A model generated the notes under the pieces. That model was not told where the DNA came from. It searched no databases and saw only the letters and a program-made list of their open reading frames with translations. The translations under genes and the position numbers were made by a program. From Larix kaempferi (Eukaryota; Streptophyta; Pinopsida; Pinales; Pinaceae), in contig BSBM01001138.1 of assembly GCA_027924585.1 (NCBI GenBank), forward strand, positions 7,488,001 through 7,552,000: a stretch of 64,000 nucleotides of DNA, in the 5' to 3' direction. Below are positions 20,801 through 33,414 of this stretch, one piece after another (position 1 is the stretch's first letter; each line of letters opens with the position of its first letter).

Positions 20801-23726
20801 ATGGGAAACCGAAAGAAATGTGAAAGAAAATATGATCGCACCAGAGTTGATGAAGATAAAAGGAAAGAGAGATCTCGTGTTTCTATGAGAAATTTAAGAG
20901 CAAAAAGAGCAATGGAAATAAACGTGGAGGCACATGGCAGTGACGAAGAAATGCAAAATGTGAATGCACATGGAGGTGACGAAGAAATGCAAAATGTGAA
21001 TGCACATGGCGGTGATGAAGGAATCCAAATAGTCGAAGAGCACGTTGATGAAAGAAATGAGGAACATGGAGGTGATGAGGAAATGACAAATGTGGAGCAA
21101 ACTATGGGTAGCGTTGATATTGAGACCATGAGTGGTGAGTAAATATTTTTTTATATGTTTATAATTTACTTTATAATACTTGAGTATATATATTTATATA
21201 TCTGATTTGAAAGTGAACAAAATCCTATAAATTTATATTTATTTTTATGCAGGGTTGACATCCAACATACAACATCCTACCATAGTTAGCAATTTATAGA
21301 GATTAACTGGAAGCTGCAACAATATTGCCATTGATGATATTTTTTTGGAGAATTCAGATCCAAGTAAAATTGAAGAAATGGGACCGCAGATGCTTGATCG
21401 TACAGCTCATTATAGAGTAGATAAGATAGTCAAAAAATATTTTGAAGGTATTTACGTCATACAACAAGCTCAAATGTTGCATAAATTGTTAAAGCGAAAA
21501 TGTCTAAAAGATGCAATTGCATTATTGGGCATTCAAAGTGCCAAAGAGGCTAAGTCAAATCAGATTGTATCACAAAATCTGACCTCGGTCCTTGCATCAC
21601 TTGCAAAAAAATGATCTCACAATTTCATGGTTGCTCGTAAAGCAATTCTAACAAGGGTTGTGGCAAAAAACACTACAACCAGTCGTTTGTTGTCTACGAC
21701 TGCAAGAACGTTAAAAACATCAAGAAAAAGTTTATGGAAGCATAAAAAGCTTCGGGTTCAGTTAGATGAGGATGATGAAGTTGCATGTTGGGGTGTTATC
21801 TGTAGGAAACCTTATCAAGATAGACTTCCGGATAATGTGAGGGACATGGTGAAAGAGTTTTGGGATGTAAACTCGCATGTCTTACCAAATGAAAAGGATG
21901 TTGTTCGACGTTGTATATGAAAAGGAAACTATGAAACTCATGCCAAACACATAATAGCGATCACTTAACCGGAAATGTTCAAAACTTTCATGGAGAGTAA
22001 TGTTGATGTGAAGATTTCCCTTAGCACATTTGTGAAGCTTAAACCATGGTATGTCAGGCCCATCATTGTTCGTGACACATGTTGTTGTCGATACCATGTA
22101 GAATTCGAATTATATTATGAGACATTTATAACTTTTGGCATGCAGTGTTGGCCAAATAACCCCCCTCCTTCGAGTGTTCGTGAATTTGTATCTAAAATAT
22201 TATGTGCTCGAGAGAATCATCAAGTATTCTATAAGAAACAATGCGTCAGAGGTAAAAAATGTGAGGAATGTTCTGATTTCGCCCTTTTTAATGCTAACTA
22301 CCCCATTGATGCAAATGATCCTCAATTGTCAAATCGCATTGTCAAATGCAAGAGATATGTTTATGTTGACTATACTACAGTTACAGATTCAACGACAACA
22401 TCAAGAAAGCTTAATTTGGTTGAAAGTGATATCTCTTTGACAGATTTTATGAATTTGTTCAGGGATCAAATATATAAATATATCAAGCACTCTCACTCAG
22501 CACGATGGTAGGACTTACAGTTCAATCAATCAGGAGATGTATTTCCAAAAGGGACAATATTATCCATTGTTTATTTTGCAGAAAATTACACTTTCACTCC
22601 GCAAAAGGATATACAAAGTGAGTATTATCATTCAGATCAGGTATCTATACTTGTGCATATTACGTATAGACATGCAGAGCTTGATGTCGATGGTTTTGAT
22701 AGCAATGAAAATAATCATGAAGTGATTAAGGAGTATCATTTCTACATCAGTGATGATCGTACACATGATACATGTTTTGTCCAACATTGTTTTGGTATGC
22801 TTTTTCAAGAATTAAAAAGAAGAAGGGTCACTTTTAAAGAACATTGGGTGTGGTCAGACGGTTGTGCTGGTCAGTTTAAATCGGCACGATCATTCTTATG
22901 GTTGTCTCGCCTTCATAGAAACATGGATGTTCACCACACATGGAGATTTTTTGAAACGGGACATGGAAAAGGAGAACATGATGGTGTTGGGGCCTGCATG
23001 AAACGTGCACTTAGGAGATATCAAATGAATCATTCTGTTGCTCGCCTTGCAAATTCAAACGATGTTGTTAATTGGTGCAAACAAAATTTGAGCCATGAAT
23101 TCAATGAAAGGATGGGTAATGTGAGAAGGTTTTTCTGGAATATTGCAATGGGCGATGTTGACAGATCAATGCCGCATAATTGTACTGCAATCCTGAAAAC
23201 AAGGGGCTTACACTCCATTAGGAGTAAGAAAATGGAAAATATATAGGAAATCGAGAAATGGAAGTACTCTTGCTTCTGTCTTGCATGTATTGATGATGTA
23301 GAGTCTTTGGATGAGTGTCAAAACCAAACTAACAAATTTGTGAAACCATGGAGACATCAAGAATTGACACCATTGCCCCCATTTGGAAATACCAGCGATG
23401 TAGAGCGCAACAATGAAGCAGTTGTGATTGACAAAGATTATGATCGTGTTTCTGATTTGGATAGAGAAGGCGATGTATTTACAGTCATTGCACTGGCAGA
23501 TAATCCAGAAAATGTGCATTATTATTTATTGAGATGCACTAGGTCGAAAAGCACGTTGATGCAAGAATTTAAAGACCCGTCAAATTATACGTATGCAGTG
23601 GGTTCAATGGTTTTAATGGGACATTTCTTTGCAGAAGTAAGGAAATGTAAAGACCATATTATTTTTCAAGACTACGAGTCAGATGTTATATGTGCTCAAT
23701 ATAGTCATTTGGTCATAGCAGCCTGA
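20801..23726 (+). pseudogene. Transposase-like gene (SDG...GHGKGEHDG type), two exons, six premature stops
   Basis: Exon 1 (20801-21134) encodes a basic start (MGNRKKCERKYDRTRV) and three acidic 12-residue repeats from a 36-bp unit at 20930, 20966 and 21002. The donor G|GTGAGT and acceptor ATGCAG (21251-21252) define an intron whose removal joins exon 1 exactly into the frame of exon 2 (21253-23726), about 935 codons in all. Exon 2 has an N-terminal helical region, a middle cysteine-containing part (CVRGKKCEECSDF) and the core WVWSDGCAGQFKSARSF..FFETGHGKGEHDGVGACMKR (about 22845-23005). In-frame stops are TAG 21297, TGA 21612, TGA 21918, TAA 21966, TAG 22509 and TAG 23244, yet there is no frameshift. 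The D...GH...DG spacing mirrors that of DUF7869 proteins, suggesting a related catalytic fold. Function is inferred. Confidence 0.7.
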
Positions 23727-23883
23727 TTGCAGTTGAAGGCAGTGAAGAGTACGAAAAATTCCAAGCATCGACAATGGAAATTGTCAATAGAAGATCATAA
23801 TGCCATTCTTGAAAATATGCCACTGGCACATTTCATATGATTCAATAACACATCAAGGTTGACGAATGTTTTCTTTGATTCTA

Positions 23884-23903
23884 GGGTGGGTGGGTGGGCG
23901 GGG
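23884..23903 (+). other. Perfect G-quadruplex motif
   Basis: GGGTGGGTGGGTGGGCGGGG: five G tracts with single-base loops in a locally AT-rich region, 158 bp downstream of the transposase-like gene's last stop. Such short loops favour a stable parallel quadruplex. Confidence 0.8.
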
Positions 23904-26900
23904 CCAAATGATCTTCCACCTTCACGTGGTTGGCCTCGTCAGTAGAAAATATATATATAATTCTCGAAACTAAGAGAAGCTTTTTTTAACAACATATCCA
24001 ATGATAACTCAAGGCTCATAGATGTTCATGGGAACAAGAGAGATGGATTCACCCTTTGGGACACCTGCCATTGAATGTCTTTGGTTATTTATAAAGTATA
24101 AGGGTTCTATATTTTTTTTGTTCAATTTCTAGGTTAGGATCACTACAACTTCCTCCAAATTGTTTTCCTCCTTAACATTCATAGTCCCAACCTAGAGTGT
24201 CCCACCTTGAGTGTCAATAGGGGGAGTGGAAGCATATGGAAAGCCCTTCAGGGACATGCATGGAAAATTTGTTATATGATCAACCCTATAAGAAAATGAG
24301 CCCATTTTTATTTATAGTTCCAATTATAGAGACTTTTGTGCTTTCATGTGGACTTTGATGCTTTTTTCATCTCCTTCAAAGCTTAGATTTATACCGCAAC
24401 ATATACCATATGTCTATTATGTTCCTGCACCTCTACAAAAATATTTTCCTCCTGCATTTCATGCCATTTGTTCCATTGCAATACCTATCTGGTCACCTCT
24501 TGACATTTATCTCTGATTCCCTGCTCATAATTTCTCATGTTCCGCCTAATATCTACCAATTCACACATAACATGTCTCCTATTCTTGCAATGTGCCTGCC
24601 ACCCACATACTACACCACCAATCTATTGTCCCATGCCACAAAGCAAAAGTTCATGATCATTTCTCAAACTTATGACTCTTATGAAACATGCAACCTCCAA
24701 CATAGGGATGATGAGAACAAGGGTTGTGATGAATCCAAAGATAATGGTGAAGACAAGGGTGAATAGATCTCTTGATAAATTGAAGGAGGAATCACCTTGT
24801 CTTTGTCATGAAAAAGGTCAACAATAATGAGCATCCTCAATTTGCATGTAAAAATGTGGAATATTATGAATAGAATATATTTCTCACATCAATATGCCTC
24901 CAATTTCAAACCCTAGAATTTTATTTTTACTCCAATATAAATGGTCTCCAAGGTTACATAGTCCAATTATCCTCACATAAAGAAAACTTATAGTAATAGG
25001 TCTATATATCTCTTTCGCTATAACAAGTTTGCAACCACCTACTTAAATTTTATGAAGTAGTACATGTTGGTAATGCCAATTATTCTCTAGGCATGAGAGA
25101 GGGTGAATGTATAGAGCCATTCCTATTTGTTTGATAAGGATTTGGTAACTAAGGAAATATTATTAAAAACATTTTTAAACATAAATATCATATTAGAAGA
25201 ATAACCCAAAATATGGCTATTTTATTTTTTATTTATTTTAAACATTGTAATCACTTGCTTAAATTCATTTTACTTGGAAACATTCTTAGAACACTTCCTT
25301 AAATTCATTTTATGATAGTTTGTGTAGTTCGCATTTCATGATATGCATTAGTCATAACATGTAACATTTTATGTTGATGATCAATCATATATTAGTACTT
25401 GACCTATTAAACATTAACATGGTTAATCTTCTATATGGTTCATCGGTCACTGTATCTTCAATTAGACGAGATTAGCCCATAAATATCATCCTCCATTTTT
25501 AATGTACATTCATTCTAAAAAACTTGAGTTCCTTAATTCTTTTATGATCTTAGTATCATTCCCTTAATATTGTTAGAAATTCTTGTCCTGCGATTCTGAG
25601 TTCTGTTATTTATGATATCTCATGTATTTTCATTAATTAATTGTTGCAGGTTCTTCACACCCATCCATGGTGGTGAAGGTTCGTAAATTTTACCACCAGC
25701 GAAAAAAATTATATTTGAAAAAAATTAAAATTGGCATGTGTTTTCCGTGTTTCCCATTTACGTGGTTTCTAGAAAAAAATTAAGATCATGGCTAAGTGGC
25801 ATGCGTACAATGTTCCCCATTTAAGTGAATTCTTAAATACTTCTATAATGACAGTAATCTAATAATGTAATGTATTTAAAAATTTGTGAAATTTTGAAAA
25901 TGTTAAACAATGAAATCAAATCTAACTATTTAAATAACTATGTCGATTCTACTCTCATCGCCGTTTTTTATAAATAACTATATGTACATCCACTTCCATA
26001 TACTAGGTAAATTATGAACATGGTTATATGGAAATACTCATTTATTTATAGGTAAATTATGAACTTGTTTATATGACAATACACATTTATTTATATCTAC
26101 ACTATGTCCTTAATAATAATAAATGTGAATGTTTAATAATTTTATGTTATAAAATAAACTATGTTTTTGAAAAATTACATAATTATTTATATATAATTTT
26201 ATTGATCTTTGTAATTAAAATGATTTATTTGTTAATTTAAATTATTTTTTATTTATTACATATATATATTGAAGAGATAGTAATGATTGAAATTATATTA
26301 ATTATTTAAAATATTATTTTAATAAAATTCTAAATTTAATACATTTTTGTGATCCATGGCTTGAGCCTCACTTGAGGAAATTAGAGCTCATAACCTCTTG
26401 AGGCATCTTTGGAAACATTCATCCATGTTATGTAATCAAAATAAAATATTTCATGATATGAAACTACATTTGACTAAATATGTCAAATTACACTATACCA
26501 AATATTTATTATTTATGAAGAGATGGTTGCTAAAAATACTATGCAATTATTGTTCTTATAGTCACATCATCATCTAACAATCATTCTAGGAAATTTATGC
26601 ATCGTATCAAAACCACACTTACCCAAATATCATAGTATTGTTTGAAATCTTATGGGAAACTTGTAGTGCGCATAATTTTCATGATGTCTATGACATTCAA
26701 TTTACCTCATTACTACAATCACTTGGCACACCAACAAGTAGTTGGTTAATTCAATTGTAACTCATATCCATGTATATATAAACAAAATTCATATATCAAT
26801 ATATCAATATGTTATGTATTGATATTAAAATAAGAAACACATGCTCATTTATACTATGTCTCACATATGTTATACATTCACAACATAATTTTGAGTTGGT

Positions 26901-27247
26901 ATCATATACCAAATTTCCACCTTTTACATTGCATGTTAAATGATCTCAAATATATATCACCATCATGAACATACATTTTTAAAATTGTATCTTACAATAT
27001 CTTAACATGTCCATGTGTCCACATAACCATTTTTTCATTAGTTTGGTTTGTCTAAATATAAAATAAGAAAATAAAGTATTAGCACAAGTGATAATATAGT
27101 TCTGATAAAGTAATGTCAAATGTGGACATTAAAATCATAAAAAGTTGGGAATGGGGTCCAACAAGAAATACTTTATGCTTTCATCTCCAAAATCTATTGT
27201 AAATTCCATGGATAACATTGTATCTAATGTGGAATCATCGGCCTAAT
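23904..27247. other. AT-rich region without supported genes
   Basis: There is a 118-codon + strand frame at 24410-24766, but its composition and lack of homology make it doubtful. Imperfect inverted sequence TTCACACCCATCCATGGTGG lies near 25658. Otherwise nothing is recognisable. Confidence 0.35.
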
Positions 27248-27422
27248 TTAATGCATGGTCTTCCTTAGCCTCAACAGAGAGTGTGGCCTTATTCTTCCAT
27301 CCTTAGGATCTCTATCATCTGTCACTTGCTCATTACCACCCCACATTTCATTGAATCCATTTCTCTCATTCAAATTTCGCAAAGCATCTTCATTATCTAA
27401 AAGCTTCTTTGCTTTAATCACC
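27248..27422 (-). pseudogene. Unidentified last-exon-like fragment
   Basis: On the minus strand the acceptor AAATGCAG is followed by a coding-like stretch (VIKAKKLLDNEDALRNLNER) that, after one extra base near 27361, continues as MWGGNEQVTDDRDPKDGRIR and ends HSLLRLRKTMH-stop. Composition looks like real protein, but I do not recognise the family. It may be part of the same composite of captured exons as the Tudor-SN and NIPA pieces. Confidence 0.35.
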
Positions 27423-27597
27423 TGCATTTGTAAATAAAAATGAACCCATAGAATGATTAGATACTAAGGATTTTTTTCCATTAGATTTCAAAACTAAAAA
27501 TTAATATCTACAACCATCAAATCCATACAATTATCAAACCAAGCTTATCGCATTGAATCCCACTCACATATTTTCCACTTCTATGGTCTTTGTATAC

Positions 27598-27644
27598 CTT
27601 GATGAATTCTCCACACACAAGGCGATGGAATTCAATAAATTCAC
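27598..27644 (-). pseudogene. Possible small exon, unidentified
   Basis: Acceptor GAATTGCAG and donor ATCAAG|GTATAC on the minus strand bound 47 bp reading EFIEFHRLVCGEFIK. The open frame continues past the donor as VYKDHRSGKYVSGIQCDK. I do not recognise it; splice-site quality is the only support. Confidence 0.25.
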
Positions 27645-27909
27645 CTGCAATTCATTAAGTTGGGGCAATCAGATCATGCATAATGGGGATATAATGAGAA
27701 AAGTAATTATGCTAAGAGAAAATGGTTCCTATGGAAATTAGGTGGGACAAATATTTAACAATTCAAGTGTAATGTGAAACACACAAAAAAAAAATTATTT
27801 AGCAGCTTCATAAATAAATTAAACATAAATTGCACAAATTGTACTGGAAAATGTAGAATTATATTTTGCAAACAGAGGATAGATACAACTGGTCTACAGT
27901 TGAGCATGC

Positions 27910-28107
27910 CTCTTTTCCAATGAGTATGCTACATAAATACTCCTTTGCATCTTGAGCATATGGAGCCGGTTTTTCATCTCTTCTTGGATTGTCGATTTTT
28001 GGATCTCTAATACTTGACAAATTCACTCGACGTTCAGCCAAAGGACTCCCATAAGGAGCAGAATCATCAGCAACAACCACAGAGTCTCCACTAACAACCT
28101 CCACAAC
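27910..28107 (-). pseudogene. Tudor-SN (TSN/SND1) exon, fragment
   Basis: 198 bp (66 codons, phase 0) bounded by acceptor TTTGTAG and a GC donor (GAAAAGAG|GCATGC). It encodes VVEVVSGDSVVVADDSAPYG, then SPLAERRVNLSSIR and EKPAPYAQDAKEYL, which belongs to a staphylococcal-nuclease-like domain of plant Tudor-SN. That protein is an RNA-binding component of stress granules. The usual APYAREAKEFLR context has changed (AQDAKEYLC). No further Tudor-SN exons follow, so this is a fragment. Confidence 0.85.
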
Positions 28108-28268
28108 CTACAAATATACAGACCTTCAGGACATAAAAATAAGTAGCTGTGCTTTGCTTCACATCAAGAGATTTAGGATTAAAAATTAAACACAGTTTAA
28201 GTAAAATGTCTTGATTCTTCTCTGTTTTATCAACAGAGAGTACTCAGTCACTGCAAATAAAGACAAAC

Positions 28269-28440
28269 CTTTCCAGTAAACTTGTCGTCATGAATTGCTT
28301 TTAAGTTAGAAGGAGGTGGAACATAATTGATCCATATCTTCAAGCGATCTTTTTTTTGCCTGAAGCTTAGCATTCTTTAGGTGCCTTTTGGCATCCTCCT
28401 CCATCATACTGGCACTCCATTCAACAAATTTAGCTAAACC
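28269..28440 (-). pseudogene. Tudor-SN (TSN/SND1) exon, frameshifted
   Basis: Acceptor TTTAG and donor GGAAAG|GTTTGT bound 172 bp that read GLAKFVEWSASMMEEDAKRH, LKNAKLQAKK, then after a shift DRLKIWINYVPPPSNLKAIH. The family exon should be 171 bp (57 codons, phase 0). The extra base is in an A8 run (+ strand T8 near 28351). It lies directly upstream of the next Tudor-SN exon, with a 161-bp intron kept, so the copy came from genomic DNA, not from mRNA. Confidence 0.85.
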
Positions 28441-30820
28441 CTAAAGTGAAATAGAAACATATAGATGAAGCTGTCTTCAATAAATATGTTAAAACACCAA
28501 TCCATAAACTAAGAGAATGAATAATAGCCCAGAATAATTGCAGTGCTAGATTGCAAATCAGATCAGAATTACAACAGCCCCCTAATACAACATGGCACAC
28601 AAATATTTGTAGTACAAATAATGACCACTTGAATCAACACAAACAGAGGCAAAAAAACCAACCAAATGCTCAAGCATCTAAACTCATCAAAACCAAACAA
28701 TTATTGAGTTTAGGTCACCCTTGATGTAGAAACAAGAACAAAATTTTCTTTCTATAATACCATTCTTCCTGTGAGGAGAGAGACCATTTTCATAAGGAAC
28801 AATGCTCAGTGGTGAAAGCTTTGCACCTTCAACAACAACTTTGATAGCTGACATATCTCGACCTCCTGTAGCTGGCATAGCTGACATATATTGTATGGTT
28901 GGTCGATTTGGTTGTTTGTCTCTACACAAAGTCTATGAGAGCCCACTCTGAATTGGCCTAGAGTGTAAGATCCCTTGGAAATCTCACTATGAAATTTCTA
29001 GTTTAACTGCTAGACTGGACAGACTTGCCACTCATGAACATTTCTCTTTTGACACTGCTATTGGCCTCCTGTAGATATCCTCTTACAAAATATATCATCT
29101 AGGTATGCTATGGGAATATCGTTGGTCACATCTTTTATCAAAGGCCCCACTGTTATACTGCTGTAGACTTCTACTTGCAACAGAGGTATAGAAAGTGCAC
29201 TACTCTGATAAGTCTGAAGGTGATATTTTGACAAACACTTGGTGTGTTATCTACTGTAGGTCTCCTGTAGATTTCTTAGTTTATGTAACCTGAATTACTC
29301 TTTTGAGGAGTGTGTGGTTCAAGAGCTCACAACATACATTTCACATACATATACCAAAACAAATTGATCACAACATCATACCAACACTGCATTGATCTCA
29401 AGCATTGAATATCAATAAATGATTTAGATCTGATTGAAACATTATAACAGTCCTGTAGATGACCCCTTTTAATACACAAATGCCCACAGTGGCAAGATAC
29501 ATGGACTATATCAACACATGAAATTTATTAGCAAGTGTACCTTTGATCTCATGGAGTTGTAGGTGACAGTTAGATGATGTATTTGAGGTGGCAGTGAGTG
29601 GTTCTCAGAAATCAGACTTCTAAATGCTTCAGCAGTGAATCTTCCCCAAATCGACCAACGGTGATGGTAGCAGTGAATAATCCAATGATACAACTCTCTA
29701 CAAGAGGATCATGATCTTCCTTATGCAAACCCAGTACATAAATAACAAGTGTAGGTTGTTGTTGATAATTTTCCCTTTAGACCTGTTGTGGTGCTACAGG
29801 AACCTGCTCCACCACACCACAATAATGTCTTCACACCCAAGATTAATCCACTGGAGAAGCAAAGCCCAGAACAGTAGTAAACTTGTCTTCTTCTTAGCAA
29901 ATGAAAGAAGATATAAGGAAATATATAGTTCTCCATACAATAGTGCCCCCTTCTTCAGATGGTAGTCACCATTCACTCTAATGAAGTCGCCCTCAACGGT
30001 ACTTAGCAGTAGCAATACGATCAATCTCTACCTCCACGATTTTGGCCAAGTTGTGATGAAATATGCATTTTCTAACTCAGCCTTGGAGGATATCTGTAGA
30101 TGGTGTTCTCGTCAGCTATTTTCCACATGATTTATTTACATGGAATGGACTTTACAGATTTGATATATGTTAGTAATAGCATCTAATCCTTTAATAGAAT
30201 CTAAAAAATATTTAGGTCTACTGATACTCAACCTTTTGATTACATGCACCTCAAATCCATTAAAACTTTCTATCATTAATTTACTTTGGGATTTCCCCTA
30301 GTACTACTGGCTTCTATTAAACTAAACATGTTGTTTCTTGATTATCTCCAATTCAATCCCAACTTTCTTTCGTGACAAATGGTAACCAACTGGGATAATT
30401 TTCAATAAATTGCCCCATATTCTCATTTTCCTTCATATCAATCATAAGTACACAAAAATTTAAGAAATGTGTTATTTAGTAGGCTTGATTTTATTTATTT
30501 TCAAACCATTCATAACTTTGGTCTCAGGCTCCAAACTAGGAGCTTCCAACTTGTTTCCTTGCAGATTCTGATTTTGCATGTATTAGCCATACAAATCCTA
30601 AACTTTTGTAACCTAGCATGAATTAGAGACTGTTGACTTGGTATATATACATAGTTCTAGAAAACTCATTTCTAAATATTAATACACAACAATATACACC
30701 AAATGCCTCACCTGGCTCCCTGCCATGAAAACTTGCACAAACTGAAATGTAGGGAGTAAATAAACCCGTATTGTACTTCCATCTCGAACTTAATCCACAA
30801 GAGCTTCCATAGGTTTTCCT
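28441..30820. other. Sequence between captured exons
   Basis: Not strongly AT-biased compared with its surroundings. CCTCCTGTAGAT-like words recur (28863, 29067, 29262, 29451). Several minus-strand frames (28929-28687, 30024-29794) are open for 70-80 codons but match nothing I know. It could hold further captured exons or introns. Confidence 0.3.
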
Positions 30821-31000
30821 TTATTTGCAGATAAGAGGGAGATTGCATCTAAGTTTCTTGGATCTCCTATAGCTGATGGAGGCAAGTCCCGAATTGTCCC
30901 TGAGATCTTTGGTCTTATGTAGCAAAAATGTGCCAGAAAGGATTATAGCAAAACCACACATCTCAGTGACGATTTGAGATGGATCTTGCCTATCCCAGTC
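30821..31000 (-). pseudogene. NIPA-type magnesium transporter last exon, fragment
   Basis: After acceptor TTGTTTCAG the minus strand reads DWDRQDPSQIVTEMCGF, then AIILSGTFLLHKTKDLRDN, the last transmembrane helix and the conserved end of plant NIPA (DUF803) Mg transporters. The frame ends LPLICK-stop at 30821. The preceding helices (normally eight before it) are not found upstream, so this is a fragment. It lies 2.4 kb upstream of the Tudor-SN exons on the same strand. Confidence 0.75.
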
Positions 31001-33410
31001 CTGAAACAACCAAGCAAAATTCTAATCAATTTTTGTGCTTTAGCATTAATAAACAAGCAAAACATAAAAGCATTATGAAAGTTGATCAACCTCATCTGTT
31101 GCTGTAGTAGGATGATATTGACACATGGCAAAGCAGATCAAAACTGACATTGATAATCATCCATGGTGAAAAATAGCATAACAGCTGCCACAAGACCATA
31201 AAACAACCGCAAAACTTGAAATAGGACAGATGACAAGGATTCACTCGAGATGCTGCAAGAGGAAGGAATAAGATGATCAGATATGCGAGTAACCACACAG
31301 TTTCTAACCATACTTGACAAAAACAAAAGTGATATTCCAATACCTGCCATAACCAAATAATTTGATCACCAGTAGCTTAGTCACAAGGAAACTATGTTCA
31401 AGTAAACAAAAATGATCATTCAAGTAACCAAAAATGATCATCATGCCCTTGGTCATTTCTTACTATCACAAAAAATGGTGACAATTGATTTACAAGTAGA
31501 GCAGATCGATCTCAACCTTCAGACCGGAACACCAATGGCTCCTGGGTTTCTGTGGGCTGTAAAGTCAAAAGGATGAAAGAAGAATAGTTACTTCTTACTA
31601 GCCTAATATGGATTTATGCCAAAACAATAAGATTAATATTTATCTCATGTTTTTCTCTCAATAGTATTTTGAAATACAAAAACATTTTCTCAACTGTATT
31701 TCAAGAAACAACTGCAGATTGCTTAGTGATCTATTGTAGCCTCCCTCTCTCACTCAGTAATTTGTTGTAGTCTCCTTCACTCTTCCTACAAAGAGGAGGC
31801 TAAACTCAACTATGAACGTTTCCCTTGCAAAGAGGATATTGAACTAGTGAACTGTGAAAATTTCAATTGCAGATGCCAACAAATTTCAAACAATAAATTG
31901 GACTTTGGTGTATTAAAGACCCATTAGCTACTATCAACTACCAACAGACATTAATATCATCATCCTTTCTTTCTTTCTATGAAATTTTCATACAAATTAG
32001 CCTTTAGCATAAAGCTTAGTTTTCTATAATTTTCAATTATAAATATGAATACAAAAATTAGTTGTTTGGATATATTGTGTGACAATGACTATAAGTCGAA
32101 TAGAGAAATGGTCTTGAGTCTTTAAGAACTGTGTGTAATGAAGTGCTTTTATGCTGAAAACGTGAGTCCAAAATTGTAGTAAAATTCAATAAACATGCAA
32201 GGAAAGAAGATGTTATATTTGACAAAAGAACTACATGTAGTCTAGAACAAAACAAGATGCTTCATCCACAAAGAAATGAGGGGATTTCCTCTTCAAATTG
32301 AGAACCAAAATAAAGAATAGGACATGGAAAAAAGTGAACCAGTGAAAAGAGTAATCAAAGAAAGGTACAACATGAAGAGCTTAAAATATTCAAATTCATA
32401 AACTTGAGGACATGACTTGAAAGTAAACTTTCATCTTTCGCTCTCTTAAATCCATATTTTCAACACTCTATATAAAGAAATTAGGGACCATAAATTTGAT
32501 CTCAATGCCTAAGAGTAAGCACATAAGACTGATAAGCATGAAATTGGGTGAGACTTATACTAAAAGAATTAACAAATTCTAGGAGATCTACGTCAAAAGA
32601 GTGGACTTGGTGGGATTCTATGTTCTTGATCGAAAGGAAATCCTCAAAATTGAGTGGAGATACTTCAAATACAATCAGACCAAAGGTTCTAGTTTCAAGT
32701 ATGGTTAAATGTCAGCAATGGCATCCCAGTTTCCAATTGATGAGATGGGATGGGTTATCATCTTCCTCTTCATAATCATATTTCCTACCCTACATACAAT
32801 ATAATACCTTAACAAGAGAAGAGGCATATCTTCACAATCCTGGATGTTCACATAGTCAATAGATTTGCATTTTGGAGAACCACCCAATGATGTATATAAT
32901 ATGTGGGAGCCTATAACATCATTTTGATCCATTCACAAAGAAAATTCTATAAAAGGAATGGAGGCCTAACTAAATGAGCAGAGGGGTAGGCTAAAGTTTT
33001 GGCATTTTTCGACGAGGATATTTTGGCCCAGATGATGCTCAAAATTCCATAACATTAACAAGAATGTTCATCCAAGCAGTGATGACATGCCAGAGGGAAA
33101 ATTCTTTCCTGGTAATAGAGGATTTGACCCTTGTGAAGCCATCTGATCCAAACCATCTGATAGTCACTCCTAATCCTTATGGACTAGGCTTGTATTTTTA
33201 CAATAGATCAACATTTCTTTACCAATAGTTCATATTCTTGAAAACCCTTTGGCCAATAGTGGCCAACACATCTCTTCCAAAGAGTGAACATAGAAGGGTA
33301 TGCTTACAATGCCTAATACCCATGAAAGAAGAACATACCAAATAGTTGGAATCCCCAAGAAGAGTTGCATGCAAATGTACCTTCCTCTGTAAAAGAACTG
33401 AATACTAAGT
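31001..33410. other. Unassigned region
   Basis: Short frames on both strands (for example 31356-31138 minus, splice-like CTCTTGCAG near 31255, and RVDLVGFYVLDRKEILKIEW at about 32600 on the + strand) look faintly coding but match nothing I recognise. I leave them uncalled. Confidence 0.25.
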
Positions 33411-33414
33411 CTAA

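Noticed and set aside
24410-24766. 118-codon + strand frame
   Set aside because: No domain, no codon or splice support and low-complexity ends. I judge it chance in T-rich DNA.
29721-30024. Hydrophobic minus-strand frame as a membrane protein exon
   Set aside because: The two overlapping frames are equally open and neither has a recognisable motif, so I could not support it.
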